Assembly (NCBI GenBank): GCA_945918315.1
Contig: CAMEIK010000004.1
Coordinates: forward strand, 1-19,637
DNA length: 19,637 nt
Reading direction: 5' to 3'
From: an uncultured Clostridia bacterium
GTDB lineage: Bacteria; Bacillota; Clostridia; Oscillospirales; Oscillospiraceae
The stretch's first letter is position 1, and each line of letters begins with the position of its first letter. This document shows positions 1-6,886 of this stretch, in pieces. A program made the translations under genes and the position numbers. Under the pieces are notes generated by a model, which searched no databases, was not told the DNA's origin, and saw nothing but the letters and a program-made list of their open reading frames with translations.

Positions 1-149
1 CAATTGACAATTGTGCCCCTATGGGACGTTTTTTGAAAAAATTGCGATTGTTTTCGCGTATATCATGGTCCCGTATGCATCTGCCGCGTGAAACCGATGT
101 GAACAAATTGTAGGAATCCAACAATCTGCCGAATAAGGAGGAAAGGAAC

Positions 150-1895
150 ATGAAAGGAAAGAAGCTGAGATACGTTCTGACGGTTATGCTGGCTCTGGCC
201 CTTGCCCTACTCTGCGTCGCCTGCGGCAAACCTTCGGAGGAAGCTCCGGTGGAAACCGCACCGGCGGCGGAATACTGGGTCTGCACGGGGCTGGATATGG
301 GCGATGGCGAAATGATGGACACGGAAGCAATCCAATCCTTGCTGGGAATCGACGGGGCCGAGGTGATGGCCCTGGGCATTGACGGCGGCAAAGGAGAGCT
401 GTACCTCATGGGGGAAAAGCTGTCCTGCGACTGGACGAAAACCCAGACCGGCGGCCGGCTGACTTCCCCGGAGTACGAGGGGGCTGTGGCGGAGTTTACC
501 GCGGAGGCGGACGGAACCCTCAAATGCGTGGCAGAGAGCGAGGGCGTGAGAATGACCTTCCTTCTGTCCAGGGTGGACGCAAGACCCGAGGTCCTTGACC
601 GTCCCGCACAGCTGGAGGCGGAGGGGGTTCCCCTGCCCGGCTTCTGGGTCTGCACGGGGCTGGATATAGGCGACGGCCAGGTGATGGACCAGGAAGCCAT
701 TCAGGGCCTATTCCAGACAGGCGCGGATTCCGTCATGTCCCTGCGTCTGCGGGAGGACGGAAGAGCCTACATACTCTACTTTGGAGAGTGCATGGGCGGA
801 ACCTGGGAGAAAACCGACACGGGCTTTGATGTCCATATCGGCGGCGAAGAGGGGGAAACCCTGTCCTTCTATGACTGGGGGGACGGAACCGCGGATGTAA
901 GCGTGGAGGATGAAAACGCGTCCTTCGGCTTTACCCTCTCCAAGTCGGAGACGGTGCCCCAGGCCTTTGAAGACGCCCCGCTGGCGCTGCTGGATGTGCG
1001 CTTTACCCCGGAGCAGGCCAGGGATATGTCCAATTTTATGCTGGTGGGTAGATACATCATCCTTGACGGGAAGCTGTATGGCTACTACTCGAGAAGCGCC
1101 TCTGACAGAAGACTGATCTGCTACGATTATGATCCCACCCAGCCAAAGGAAAGCCGCCTGACAGGCTTTCAGGAGCTGGCCAGGAGCGAAACTCCCTGTT
1201 ACCTCCAGGCGGCAAACGGCTACCTGTATTATATCTGCTGGAGCGCCAATGGAAATACGCTGCGCAGGATCGGTATGGACGGCAGCGATAAGACGGTGCT
1301 CTATGACAAGGAATGCGACTACCTGCAGATTTGCGGCGACACCATGTACTTCACGGATGAAAACCATCACCTGGTCAGCGCCGACCTGGACGGGCAGAAC
1401 ATTACCACTCTGATCGATAAGGAGGTGTACTATCCCTACTGTCTGGGCGACGGGTGGTTCCTGTTCCAGGATGACGCGGACGGGGAAAGCCTGCATATCA
1501 CGAATGTCCGGTTGGGCTTCGACCAGCGGATCAGTGAGGACAAGGTCTACGGCTTTGTTATGGAGGGGAATTACCTTTACTATGTGGATGTCCATGACTA
1601 TGGAAATAATACGGGCAATCTGACCCGCCTCAATCTGGATACCCTGGAGACAGAGGTTTCGGACACGGTTATGAATGCTACCGTTCTGATTGGGGGCGGC
1701 AGGATCATGAGCCAGAGCTACGGCATCAGCGAAGAAATGGAAAACTGGATGCGTCTGGAGGACGGCTCCTGGGACAGGGTGGGCTATACCGTGATTTACG
1801 TCGGGGAGAATACGCAGATTTGCTGGTATATGGACGAAAATCGAGAAATTACTCAGTACGCAATTTACGCCGGCGATACGTTTACAACGTTCTAG
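150..1895 (+). CDS. Lipoprotein with tandem N-terminal repeats and DUF5050-like C-terminal region
   Basis: This 581-residue protein starts with a lipoprotein signal: a K/R-rich start, a hydrophobic stretch at residues 9-24 and a Cys at 25 preceded by CVA. It should be anchored on the outer face of the membrane. Residues 41-142 and 165-266 are two copies of one module, each opening with [YF]WVCTGLD[MI]GDG followed by a conserved MD.EAIQ. From about residue 285 onward there are short repeating strands of the type NGYLYY / GDTMYF / GNYLYY, alternating with DG-containing turns. This is typical of DUF5050-like, propeller-like surface proteins. The start is supported by AAGGAGGAAAG about 8 bases upstream. 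It is not contiguous with the pectin genes and its role is unknown. A sensor or surface-binding role would be a guess. Confidence is high for a lipoprotein and moderate for the DUF5050-like assignment. Confidence 0.85.
   Translation: MKGKKLRYVLTVMLALALALLCVACGKPSEEAPVETAPAAEYWVCTGLDMGDGEMMDTEAIQSLLGIDGAEVMALGIDGGKGELYLMGEKLSCDWTKTQTGGRLTSPEYEGAVAEFTAEADGTLKCVAESEGVRMTFLLSRVDARPEVLDRPAQLEAEGVPLPGFWVCTGLDIGDGQVMDQEAIQGLFQTGADSVMSLRLREDGRAYILYFGECMGGTWEKTDTGFDVHIGGEEGETLSFYDWGDGTADVSVEDENASFGFTLSKSETVPQAFEDAPLALLDVRFTPEQARDMSNFMLVGRYIILDGKLYGYYSRSASDRRLICYDYDPTQPKESRLTGFQELARSETPCYLQAANGYLYYICWSANGNTLRRIGMDGSDKTVLYDKECDYLQICGDTMYFTDENHHLVSADLDGQNITTLIDKEVYYPYCLGDGWFLFQDDADGESLHITNVRLGFDQRISEDKVYGFVMEGNYLYYVDVHDYGNNTGNLTRLNLDTLETEVSDTVMNATVLIGGGRIMSQSYGISEEMENWMRLEDGSWDRVGYTVIYVGENTQICWYMDENREITQYAIYAGDTFTTF
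275..667 (+). repeat. Internal tandem duplication in the lipoprotein gene
   Basis: A 24-base stretch at 275-298 is repeated exactly at 644-667, which is 369 bases or 123 codons apart and in frame. The encoded modules (residues 41-142 and 165-266) resemble each other along their length but have diverged outside this start. The duplication therefore seems old, with the opening motif held by selection or gene conversion. Confidence 0.75.
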
Positions 1896-1938
1896 GCAAG
1901 CGTTGCAGCATTCGCTTGCCGCGTAAGCGCATGCTGCA
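1895..1938 (+). other. Two overlapping, mutually exclusive hairpins after the lipoprotein stop
   Basis: GGCAAGCG (1895-1902) pairs perfectly with CGCTTGCC (1913-1920). Alternatively TGCAGCAT.CGCTT (1904-1917) pairs with AAGCG.ATGCTGCA (1925-1938) with one mismatch. The two folds share the CGCTT segment and cannot form together. No T-tract follows, so this is not a standard intrinsic terminator. It may protect the 3' end of the lipoprotein mRNA or be a remnant of a mobile element. Confidence 0.55.
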
Positions 1939-1946
1939 GAAAGAGT

Positions 1947-2170
1947 TAAATTGGAATTTGGCGATTATCGGTCATTGCGAACCAGTCCGCAGACTGGTGT
2001 GGCAATCTCCCGGATAGAAGTACCACTTCTCGTAGAAAAATTCCGGAAAACAGTGCAAAAGAATGGTCTGCATGACGATAGGTTGCCTGAAATTCGATGG
2101 AGATTCCCACGCCAGTGTGCGCTACTTTCTCGGAATGACACGTTATGACGGTGCGCCAAATTCCAATTTA
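1947..2170. mobile_element. MITE-like inverted-repeat element (224 bp)
   Basis: Perfect 17-base terminal inverted repeats, TAAATTGGAATTTGGCG at 1947-1963 and its complement at 2154-2170, bound the element. Their outermost TA could be a target duplication. Inside lies a second imperfect inverted repeat: GTCATTGCGA...CTGGTGTGGCAATCTCC on the left matches the complement of GGAGATTCCCACGCCAG...TCGGAATGAC on the right. The left half carries a tight hairpin, ACCAGTC-CGCA-GACTGGT (1981-1998). The GTCATTGCGA/GGCAATCTC pair resembles a dispersed repeat that I have seen in many bacterial genomes. There is no convincing coding frame inside. With the hairpins before it and the short leader after it, this accounts for the whole 332-base gap 1896-2227. 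Confidence 0.75.
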
Positions 2171-2203
2171 TCTTTCTGATGCGTTGTGCCAAAATCCAAT
2201 ATA
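2155..2203. repeat. Second, degenerate copy of the element's end
   Basis: The right terminal repeat (2155-2170, GCCAAATTCCAATTTA) recurs as a direct copy at 2188-2203 (GCCAAAATCCAATATA), matching at 14 of 16 positions. The copy sits just before the ribosome binding site of the hydrolase gene. It overlaps an inverted GTTGTG (2183-2188) / CACAAC (2204-2209) pair. Confidence 0.5.
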
Positions 2204-2227
2204 CACAACAGATAAGAGGAAACAACT

Positions 2228-3079
2228 ATGCGTTATGAAAAGGTTGACCTGTATGCCCATTTTTCCCTGAAGCCTCCGGATGGCGGGGCGGGGATGCTGA
2301 CCTGCTGGTACACGGAAACGGCCCCGCAGGTGAGTACCAGCCGCCGCCGTCCGGCGGTGCTGATCCTTCCCGGCGGCGCTTACAGCTGGACCTCTCCCCG
2401 GGAAGCGGAGCCTGTTGCCCTGCGTTTTACTGCTGCAGGCTGGGCAGCCTTCGTCCTGGACTATTCTTGCGCGCCCCTGTCCTTCCCCGTCTCTCTGCGG
2501 GAGGCGGTTCTTGCCATGCGGTATATCCGGGAAAACGCGGAGGCCATGGAGATCGATCCCCATATGGTGGCGGCGATGGGCTTTTCCGCGGGCGGCCACC
2601 TGTGCGGGACACTGGGGACCATGTGGGACGCACCGGAGGTCCGGGACCTTGCTCCCGCGGAGATGGCCCGGCCGGATGCCCTGGGGCTGTGTTATCCCGT
2701 GGCGGTGAGCTGGGGCAGGACCCATGATAAAAGCTTCGCGAATATCACGGCAGGAGATCAGAGCCTGGCGGAGCGGCTGTCCCTTGACAGACTGGTTCGT
2801 CCGGATATGCCGCCGGTGTTCCTGTGGCACACACGAAGCGACGAGTCGGTGCCCTGCCGCAACTCCCTGGAGCTGGCCCGGGCCATGGAGAAGGCGGGGG
2901 TGGACTTTGCCCTGCACATCTACCGCAGGGGACGTCATGGCCTGTCCACCGCGGACGAAATGGTCTATCCTGTGTACGGCGTACCGGAAGTCAGCTGGGA
3001 TGTGCCGGGCTGGCTGGATGCCATGCTGCGTTTCTTCCGGGACTGGGGCCTTGTCATCCGGGACGACACGGAAAACTGA
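2228..3079 (+). CDS. Alpha/beta-hydrolase, acetyl esterase (Axe/BD-FAE-like)
   Basis: This 283-residue cytoplasmic enzyme has the alpha/beta-hydrolase esterase layout (COG0657 type). It has an oxyanion-hole motif PGGAYS at residues 48-53, the nucleophile elbow GFSAGGH with Ser120, an acid Asp205 in HTRSDESVP, and a base His237 in RRGRHGLS. There is no signal peptide. Family members remove acetyl or other acyl groups from plant-polysaccharide fragments. In this setting the likely job is deacetylating imported pectic oligosaccharides. The substrate is inferred from the neighbours, because the sequence alone does not separate xylan, pectin or other acetyl esters. The ATG at 2228 is preceded by AGAGGAAA. 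No clear promoter is visible in the short leader after the MITE-like element. The gene converges on the pectin methylesterase across a shared terminator. Confidence 0.85.
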   Translation: MRYEKVDLYAHFSLKPPDGGAGMLTCWYTETAPQVSTSRRRPAVLILPGGAYSWTSPREAEPVALRFTAAGWAAFVLDYSCAPLSFPVSLREAVLAMRYIRENAEAMEIDPHMVAAMGFSAGGHLCGTLGTMWDAPEVRDLAPAEMARPDALGLCYPVAVSWGRTHDKSFANITAGDQSLAERLSLDRLVRPDMPPVFLWHTRSDESVPCRNSLELARAMEKAGVDFALHIYRRGRHGLSTADEMVYPVYGVPEVSWDVPGWLDAMLRFFRDWGLVIRDDTEN

Positions 3080-3080
3080 A

Positions 3081-3144
3081 AGCGAAAAAGCACGAAAAGC
3101 GGAAAATACATCCGGTATTTTCTGATTTTTCGTGCTTTTTCGCT
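3081..3144. terminator. Bidirectional terminator between convergent genes
   Basis: An 18-bp perfect stem pairs AGCGAAAAAGCACGAAAA (3081-3098) with its complement at 3127-3144. Its loop holds a further hairpin, GAAAATAC (3102-3109) with GTATTTTC (3115-3122). A/T runs inside the stem on both strands let it terminate the hydrolase gene (+) and the pectinesterase gene (-). It overlaps the last bases of the pectinesterase stop codon. Confidence 0.8.
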
Positions 3145-4000
3145 ATCCTTTTGTTTTTGCCCAGGGGACACGGCCGGAGGTCATGGGGATTTCATAGAAC
3201 CGGGCGGTCAGATCCCGCCGGGTATCGTTCCATTTGTCAAAGCCGAGAGGGTGAATGTGGGTTCCTTCGGTCACGCAGTTTACAAATTCGCACATACCGT
3301 AGTCCCGCCAGGGACGGGCCAGAAAGACACTGGCGGCCGGGACGCCTTCCTCCGCTGTCAGCCGGCAGTTCCGGAACAGAAAGCCTTTCTCCTGAGCCAG
3401 GGCGTGGGCGGGGGCGGCAAGAAATCCGATATTCCGGGCATCCCAGAGGGAGCGGATTTCACAGTTTTCAAAGGTCGCCTCTCCGCAGCCAAAGATGAAA
3501 TCCACGGTGCCCTCAATGCGGCAGTCCCGGAAAAACTGACGGCAGGCAATGTTTCTTCGGAGAATGTCCGGCAGAAAGCCGTCGTAGCGCGCGATGAGGT
3601 CATCGGGCAGGGGACCCAGGAAGAGGGTGTCCTGGGTGGAGGTCAGGACGCACCGCTCCATATGGAACCGGTCCGCGTATACGGTCAGGGCTACCTCCTG
3701 GCCCAGGACCTCCGGACGAAGGGCATCATTGACGATGGACAAATCGTACATACTTACGCCGCTTGCGCAGACCGCCGCCGTCCAGGTGCGGAAGGTGTTG
3801 TACTCCCGGCCCAGAGAGTCCGGCTTTTTGGCGTAGTCTCCCCAGACGATCCGGGTTTTGCCCGCGCCCTGGCCCCGGATGGTCAGATCCGGGACCTGGA
3901 TCATGACCTTGCAGCGAAAGTCTCCCTCGCTCAGCTCCAGAACGCTGCCGGGAGCTGCCTGGCTGAGCGCTTTCTGGAGGTCATCCGTTGGAAAAAGCAT
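3143..4000 (-). CDS. Pectin methylesterase (CE8), cytoplasmic
   Basis: This 285-residue protein has the carbohydrate esterase family 8 signature in order: GQEVAL (100-105), STQDTLF with the acid/base Asp124, IEGTVDFIFG with the nucleophile Asp167, and LARPW with Arg229 and Trp231. It hydrolyses methyl esters of galacturonate, releasing methanol. Most characterised bacterial CE8 enzymes are exported. This one has no signal peptide or lipobox and should act in the cytoplasm on imported methylated oligogalacturonides, as reported for some short-chain-specific members. At 285 residues it is close to a bare catalytic domain. The minus-strand start at 4000 has AGAGGT just upstream. It is transcribed divergently from the transport operon, so control is probably shared. 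A long plus-strand frame across it (3251-4204) is a shadow. Confidence 0.92.
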   Translation of the reverse strand: MLFPTDDLQKALSQAAPGSVLELSEGDFRCKVMIQVPDLTIRGQGAGKTRIVWGDYAKKPDSLGREYNTFRTWTAAVCASGVSMYDLSIVNDALRPEVLGQEVALTVYADRFHMERCVLTSTQDTLFLGPLPDDLIARYDGFLPDILRRNIACRQFFRDCRIEGTVDFIFGCGEATFENCEIRSLWDARNIGFLAAPAHALAQEKGFLFRNCRLTAEEGVPAASVFLARPWRDYGMCEFVNCVTEGTHIHPLGFDKWNDTRRDLTARFYEIPMTSGRVPWAKTKG

Positions 4001-4035
4001 GGAATTACCTCTTTTCTTGGTTTTTCTTTGTATTT

Positions 4036-4065
4036 GTTGTACAATAAAAAACAGCCGTCTGTCAA
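4036..4065 (-). promoter_or_regulatory. Possible promoter for the pectin methylesterase
   Basis: On the minus strand, TTGACA (4065-4060) is followed 18 bases later by TACAAC (4041-4036). The -35 box is perfect but the -10 box is weak (4 of 6). The position, about 35-40 bases upstream of the start codon, is sensible. Confidence 0.4.
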
Positions 4066-4121
4066 GTCCTGTTTACAATTTTACCGAAAGCATTCATGTT
4101 TTGTCCATATATTAAGAGAAA

Positions 4122-4143
4122 TTGTCTATATACAAACCGGTTT
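4122..4143. promoter_or_regulatory. Two adjacent operator-like palindromes
   Basis: TTGTCTATATACAA (4122-4135) is a near-perfect palindrome of the TTGT...ACAA kind seen for GntR-type regulators. AAACCGGTTT (4134-4143) is a perfect palindrome with the central CG typical of LacI-type operators. They abut each other and touch the -35 box of the operon promoter, a natural place for repression of both divergent transcripts. The regulator itself is not in the window, so family assignment is inference. Confidence 0.45.
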
Positions 4144-4170
4144 TGGCAGATGTATAATATGCCATATAAT
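4143..4170 (+). promoter_or_regulatory. Sigma-70 promoter of the transport operon
   Basis: TTGGCA (4143-4148) is separated by 16 bases from a perfect TATAAT (4165-4170). A second TATAAT with TG just before it lies at 4153-4158 but has no good -35 box. Transcription would begin near 4177, leaving a leader of about 55 bases before the ATG at 4231. Confidence 0.65.
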
Positions 4171-4230
4171 ATGGGATAGGGGACGGCCTGTTCCATCAAT
4201 TTGACCAATAACCGGCAGCTGAGGAAGAAA

Positions 4231-4812
4231 ATGAAAAAACAGCTTACCTTTTCCCAATACCGTCTGATCGATCTGATCGCCTTTGCTCTTATGTACGCGG
4301 TTTTTGAGTACATCATCATTCGGGCGGCCATGGGAAGCCTATTCCGGGACCAGGTGTTCACCGTGTCCCTGGCCGGAGCCATTACCTCCATTGTGTACAT
4401 GCGCTGGGGATTGTGGGGCGGGATCCACGCGGCGCTCACCGGTGCCCTGTACTGCCTCTATTCCGGCGGGACCGCCACCCAGTTCGCGGTGTATATCCTG
4501 GGGAATCTCTGTTCCCTGCCCGCGGCCCTGGTCCTGCGCAGGATTGGGCCGGAGCGGGTGCGTACCGGATATTGGAGCTGCTTGCTGTTTCCTCTTGCGG
4601 TGATTCTGCTGATGCAGGGGGGAAGAGCGCTTGTCAGCCTGATCCTTGGCGGCCCGGCGGACGGGGTGCTGGGCTTTTTTACAACGGATGCACTGTCCAT
4701 TCTGTTCACCCTGGTGATTCTCTGGATCGCCCGGCGGCTGGATGGCGTTTACGAGGATCAGAAGCACTATCTGCTGCGGATCCAAAAGGAAGACAAACCA
4801 CACTTGCAGTAA
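4231..4812 (+). CDS. Small polytopic membrane protein, ECF S-component-like
   Basis: The protein is 193 residues long when started at ATG 4231, which has GAGGAA about 6 bases upstream. A longer reading from TTG at 4201 has no such site. It has about five membrane segments, at residues 12-30, 42-57, 62-78, 85-102 and 115-130, followed by a hydrophobic stretch at 150-168 and a charged cytoplasmic tail. The middle (YMRWGLWGGIHAALTGALY, then a short loop and a glycine-rich helix) recalls S-components of ECF transporters or similar integral-membrane solute-binding proteins, but I see no decisive motif. It is the first gene of the transport operon, 14 bases before the first permease, so it probably serves the same uptake system. 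Its function is unknown. Confidence 0.6.
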   Translation: MKKQLTFSQYRLIDLIAFALMYAVFEYIIIRAAMGSLFRDQVFTVSLAGAITSIVYMRWGLWGGIHAALTGALYCLYSGGTATQFAVYILGNLCSLPAALVLRRIGPERVRTGYWSCLLFPLAVILLMQGGRALVSLILGGPADGVLGFFTTDALSILFTLVILWIARRLDGVYEDQKHYLLRIQKEDKPHLQ

Positions 4813-4826
4813 AGGAGACGAGAACG

Positions 4827-5885
4827 ATGAAAGCAAAGGCCGCGGACTATATCCTGTACGATCAGGAAACGGGGACCTACCGCGCGGACCCGGAGCAGCT
4901 GGTTCGGGACGACGTGGAGAAGCACTATTGGCGTCATGTGGGGCGGATGATCCTGAAGGACTGGCGCCTGTATCTGATGCTGGTGCCCATGCTTCTGGTC
5001 TTCCTTTTCTGGCGGTATTTCCCTATGTATGAGCTGCTGGGGTGCTTTAAGGTGTCCGATACGGTGAAGCCGGTGTCGGAGCAGTATTTCTCCGGGTTTT
5101 CCCACTTCAAGCGGCTGCTGGTGGGCGGGGACACGCTGTCCACGGATTTCTGGCGGGCCATGCGGAACACCTTCCTGCTGAGCTTTTACGGCCTGTGCTT
5201 CGGGTTCCCCATGCCGATTATCCTGGCCCTGTTCTTTAATGAAGTCAAGTCCGACATTGCCAGAAGCGTCTACCAGGTGCTGACCTATCTGCCCAAGTTC
5301 ATGTCTACGGTGGTCATGACCTCCCTGGTGACCATGCTGGTCAAGCAGGGCGCCCTTACCACCAACATGGGCATTATCAGCCAGGCAATGGCAAATCTGG
5401 GACTTATATCCTATGAGACGGCCAACGCGGGCCTTCTGAACAATCCCGCCTTCTTCCGCTCCATCTACCAGATCAGCGGCATCTGGGAGGGCGCTGGCTA
5501 TGACAGCATTGTGTTCTTCGCCGCCATCATTGCCATTTCTCCCACCAGCTACGAGGCGGCCCAGATTGACGGCGCCAATAAGTGGGCCCAGATGCGCTAT
5601 GTGGTGCTGCCCAGCATTCTGTCCACCATCGTCATCATGCTCATCACCCGGATCGGCTCCCTGCTGAACGTGGGCTATGAGAAGGTTTTGCTGCTGTACA
5701 ATACCAATACCTATGTAACAGCCGACGTGGTATCCACCTTCTCCTACCGGCAGGGCATGAGTACCGGCGGCGCGGGTATCGGTATCGCCTCGGCGGCGGA
5801 AATGATGAACAATATTGTGGGGATGCTCCTTGTGATTGGCGCCAATACCATTGCCCGAAAGGCGTCCAACACGTCGCTGTATTAA
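4827..5885 (+). CDS. Sugar ABC transporter permease, LplB/YteP type
   Basis: This 352-residue inner-membrane subunit belongs to the binding-protein-dependent (MalF-like) permeases. A cytoplasmic stretch of about 45 residues precedes the first membrane helix (49-63). The EAA loop that docks the ATPase is clear at 243-262 (EAAQIDGANKWAQ..VVLP). It is closest in style to the LplB/YteP permeases that import pectic and other uronate oligosaccharides in Firmicutes. The start at 4827 is chosen because AAAGGAGA lies just before it; an in-frame extension back to 4413 overlaps the previous gene out of frame and has no support. It should pair with the next gene to form the channel. Confidence 0.9.
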   Translation: MKAKAADYILYDQETGTYRADPEQLVRDDVEKHYWRHVGRMILKDWRLYLMLVPMLLVFLFWRYFPMYELLGCFKVSDTVKPVSEQYFSGFSHFKRLLVGGDTLSTDFWRAMRNTFLLSFYGLCFGFPMPIILALFFNEVKSDIARSVYQVLTYLPKFMSTVVMTSLVTMLVKQGALTTNMGIISQAMANLGLISYETANAGLLNNPAFFRSIYQISGIWEGAGYDSIVFFAAIIAISPTSYEAAQIDGANKWAQMRYVVLPSILSTIVIMLITRIGSLLNVGYEKVLLLYNTNTYVTADVVSTFSYRQGMSTGGAGIGIASAAEMMNNIVGMLLVIGANTIARKASNTSLY

Positions 5886-5904
5886 GGAGAGGCGGTGAAC
5901 GGGA

Positions 5905-6795
5905 ATGAAACGAAAACTGGAAATATCCGAGCTGATCTTTAAGATCATCAGCTATACCCTGCTGACCGTCTTTTCCCTTTGCTGTCTGTATCCCTTTGTT
6001 TACGCGGTATCCGCCGCCCTCAGCGGGCGGGCCGCGGTGGAATACGGACAGGTGGTCCTGCTCCCCAAGGACATCCAGTTTGCGGCCTTTGCCCGGATGT
6101 TCAATAACAATATGTTCTGGAATGCCTACTCCAACACCCTGTTCCTGACGCTGTACGGCACCATCTGGTCCATGATCGTGGCGATTCTGGGCGCCTATGC
6201 CCTTTCCAAGCGGCGGCTGCTGTTCCGGAAATTTTTCAATTTCTTCCTGGTCTTTACCATGTGGTTCTCCGCCGGTATTGTACCCCAGTACTTAAACTAC
6301 ATTGCCACCGGTAAGGTGTTTGATGCCGTGGGCGTCACCGACGACAAGTGGCTGGTGGTCATCGCCATGGGTATGGCGGCCATGAACATCATCCTGCTGC
6401 GAAACGCCTTTGAGGGCGTGCCTTCGGAAATTGAAGAGGCTGCCATTGTGGACGGCGCTACGGAATTCCAGGTGCTGCGGAAGGTCTATATTCCCATGAG
6501 CAAGTCCACCATCGCAACCGTTGCCCTGTTCTTCGCGATCTCCCGGTGGAACGGCTATTTCTGGGCCCGGCAGATGATTTCCAACTCCAACGAGCATCCG
6601 CTGCAGGTCTTCATCCGGCTTCGGCTGGAGGAATTCCGGGACCCGGAGTTCATTGCGGGCTGGAATGAGATCTATGCCTCCGACTCGGTGATTTACGCTC
6701 TTATTGTGTGTTCCATTATTCCCATCCTCATCATTTACCCCTTTATCCAGAAGTACTTTGCCAAGGGCGTGAATGTAGGCGGTGTGAAGGAATAA
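5905..6795 (+). CDS. Sugar ABC transporter permease, YtcP/LplC type
   Basis: This 296-residue permease has six predicted membrane helices and the EAA loop at 178-198 (EEAAIVDGATEFQVLRKVYIP). It is the MalG-like partner of the preceding permease. The two would form a heterodimeric channel for the oligosaccharide bound by the 717-residue lipoprotein. The ATG at 5905 follows the previous stop by 19 bases, with AAGGAGAGG at 5884-5892, a rather long spacing. By family, YtcP/LplC permeases occur with YteP/LplB and YtcQ-type binding proteins in rhamnogalacturonan and pectin loci. The exact substrate here is inferred from the neighbouring hydrolases. Confidence 0.9.
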   Translation: MKRKLEISELIFKIISYTLLTVFSLCCLYPFVYAVSAALSGRAAVEYGQVVLLPKDIQFAAFARMFNNNMFWNAYSNTLFLTLYGTIWSMIVAILGAYALSKRRLLFRKFFNFFLVFTMWFSAGIVPQYLNYIATGKVFDAVGVTDDKWLVVIAMGMAAMNIILLRNAFEGVPSEIEEAAIVDGATEFQVLRKVYIPMSKSTIATVALFFAISRWNGYFWARQMISNSNEHPLQVFIRLRLEEFRDPEFIAGWNEIYASDSVIYALIVCSIIPILIIYPFIQKYFAKGVNVGGVKE

Positions 6796-6818
6796 AAATG
6801 TATGTTTTCCGGCTCCGG

Positions 6819-6851
6819 CCGGTAACAGATACCGGTTTTTTAACCGGTACC
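6819..6851 (+). promoter_or_regulatory. Stem-loops ahead of the binding-protein gene
   Basis: TACCGGTT (6830-6837) pairs with AACCGGTA (6842-6849) across a TTTT loop. TACCGG can instead pair with the upstream CCGGTA (6819-6824). A T-run lies in the loop rather than after the stem, so this is not a normal terminator. A processing or stabilising element that raises binding-protein mRNA over permease mRNA is likely. Confidence 0.5.
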
Positions 6852-6886
6852 GCACATATTCAAAAATTTAAGGAGGAAAGCGAACA

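Noticed and set aside
1..40. TTGACA at 4-9 inside CAATTGACAATTG as a promoter for the lipoprotein gene.
   Set aside because: No acceptable -10 box lies 16-19 bases downstream, and the alternative TATATC (59-64) has only TTGAAA at a 20-base spacing. No promoter is claimed in 1-149.
1896..2227. Short open frames (65-86 codons) in the gap between the lipoprotein and hydrolase genes.
   Set aside because: They lie across the inverted-repeat element, have no ribosome binding sites and encode nothing recognisable.
3251..4204. A 317-codon plus-strand frame across the pectin methylesterase.
   Set aside because: The minus-strand gene has full CE8 motifs. The plus frame matches nothing and overlaps the divergent promoter region.
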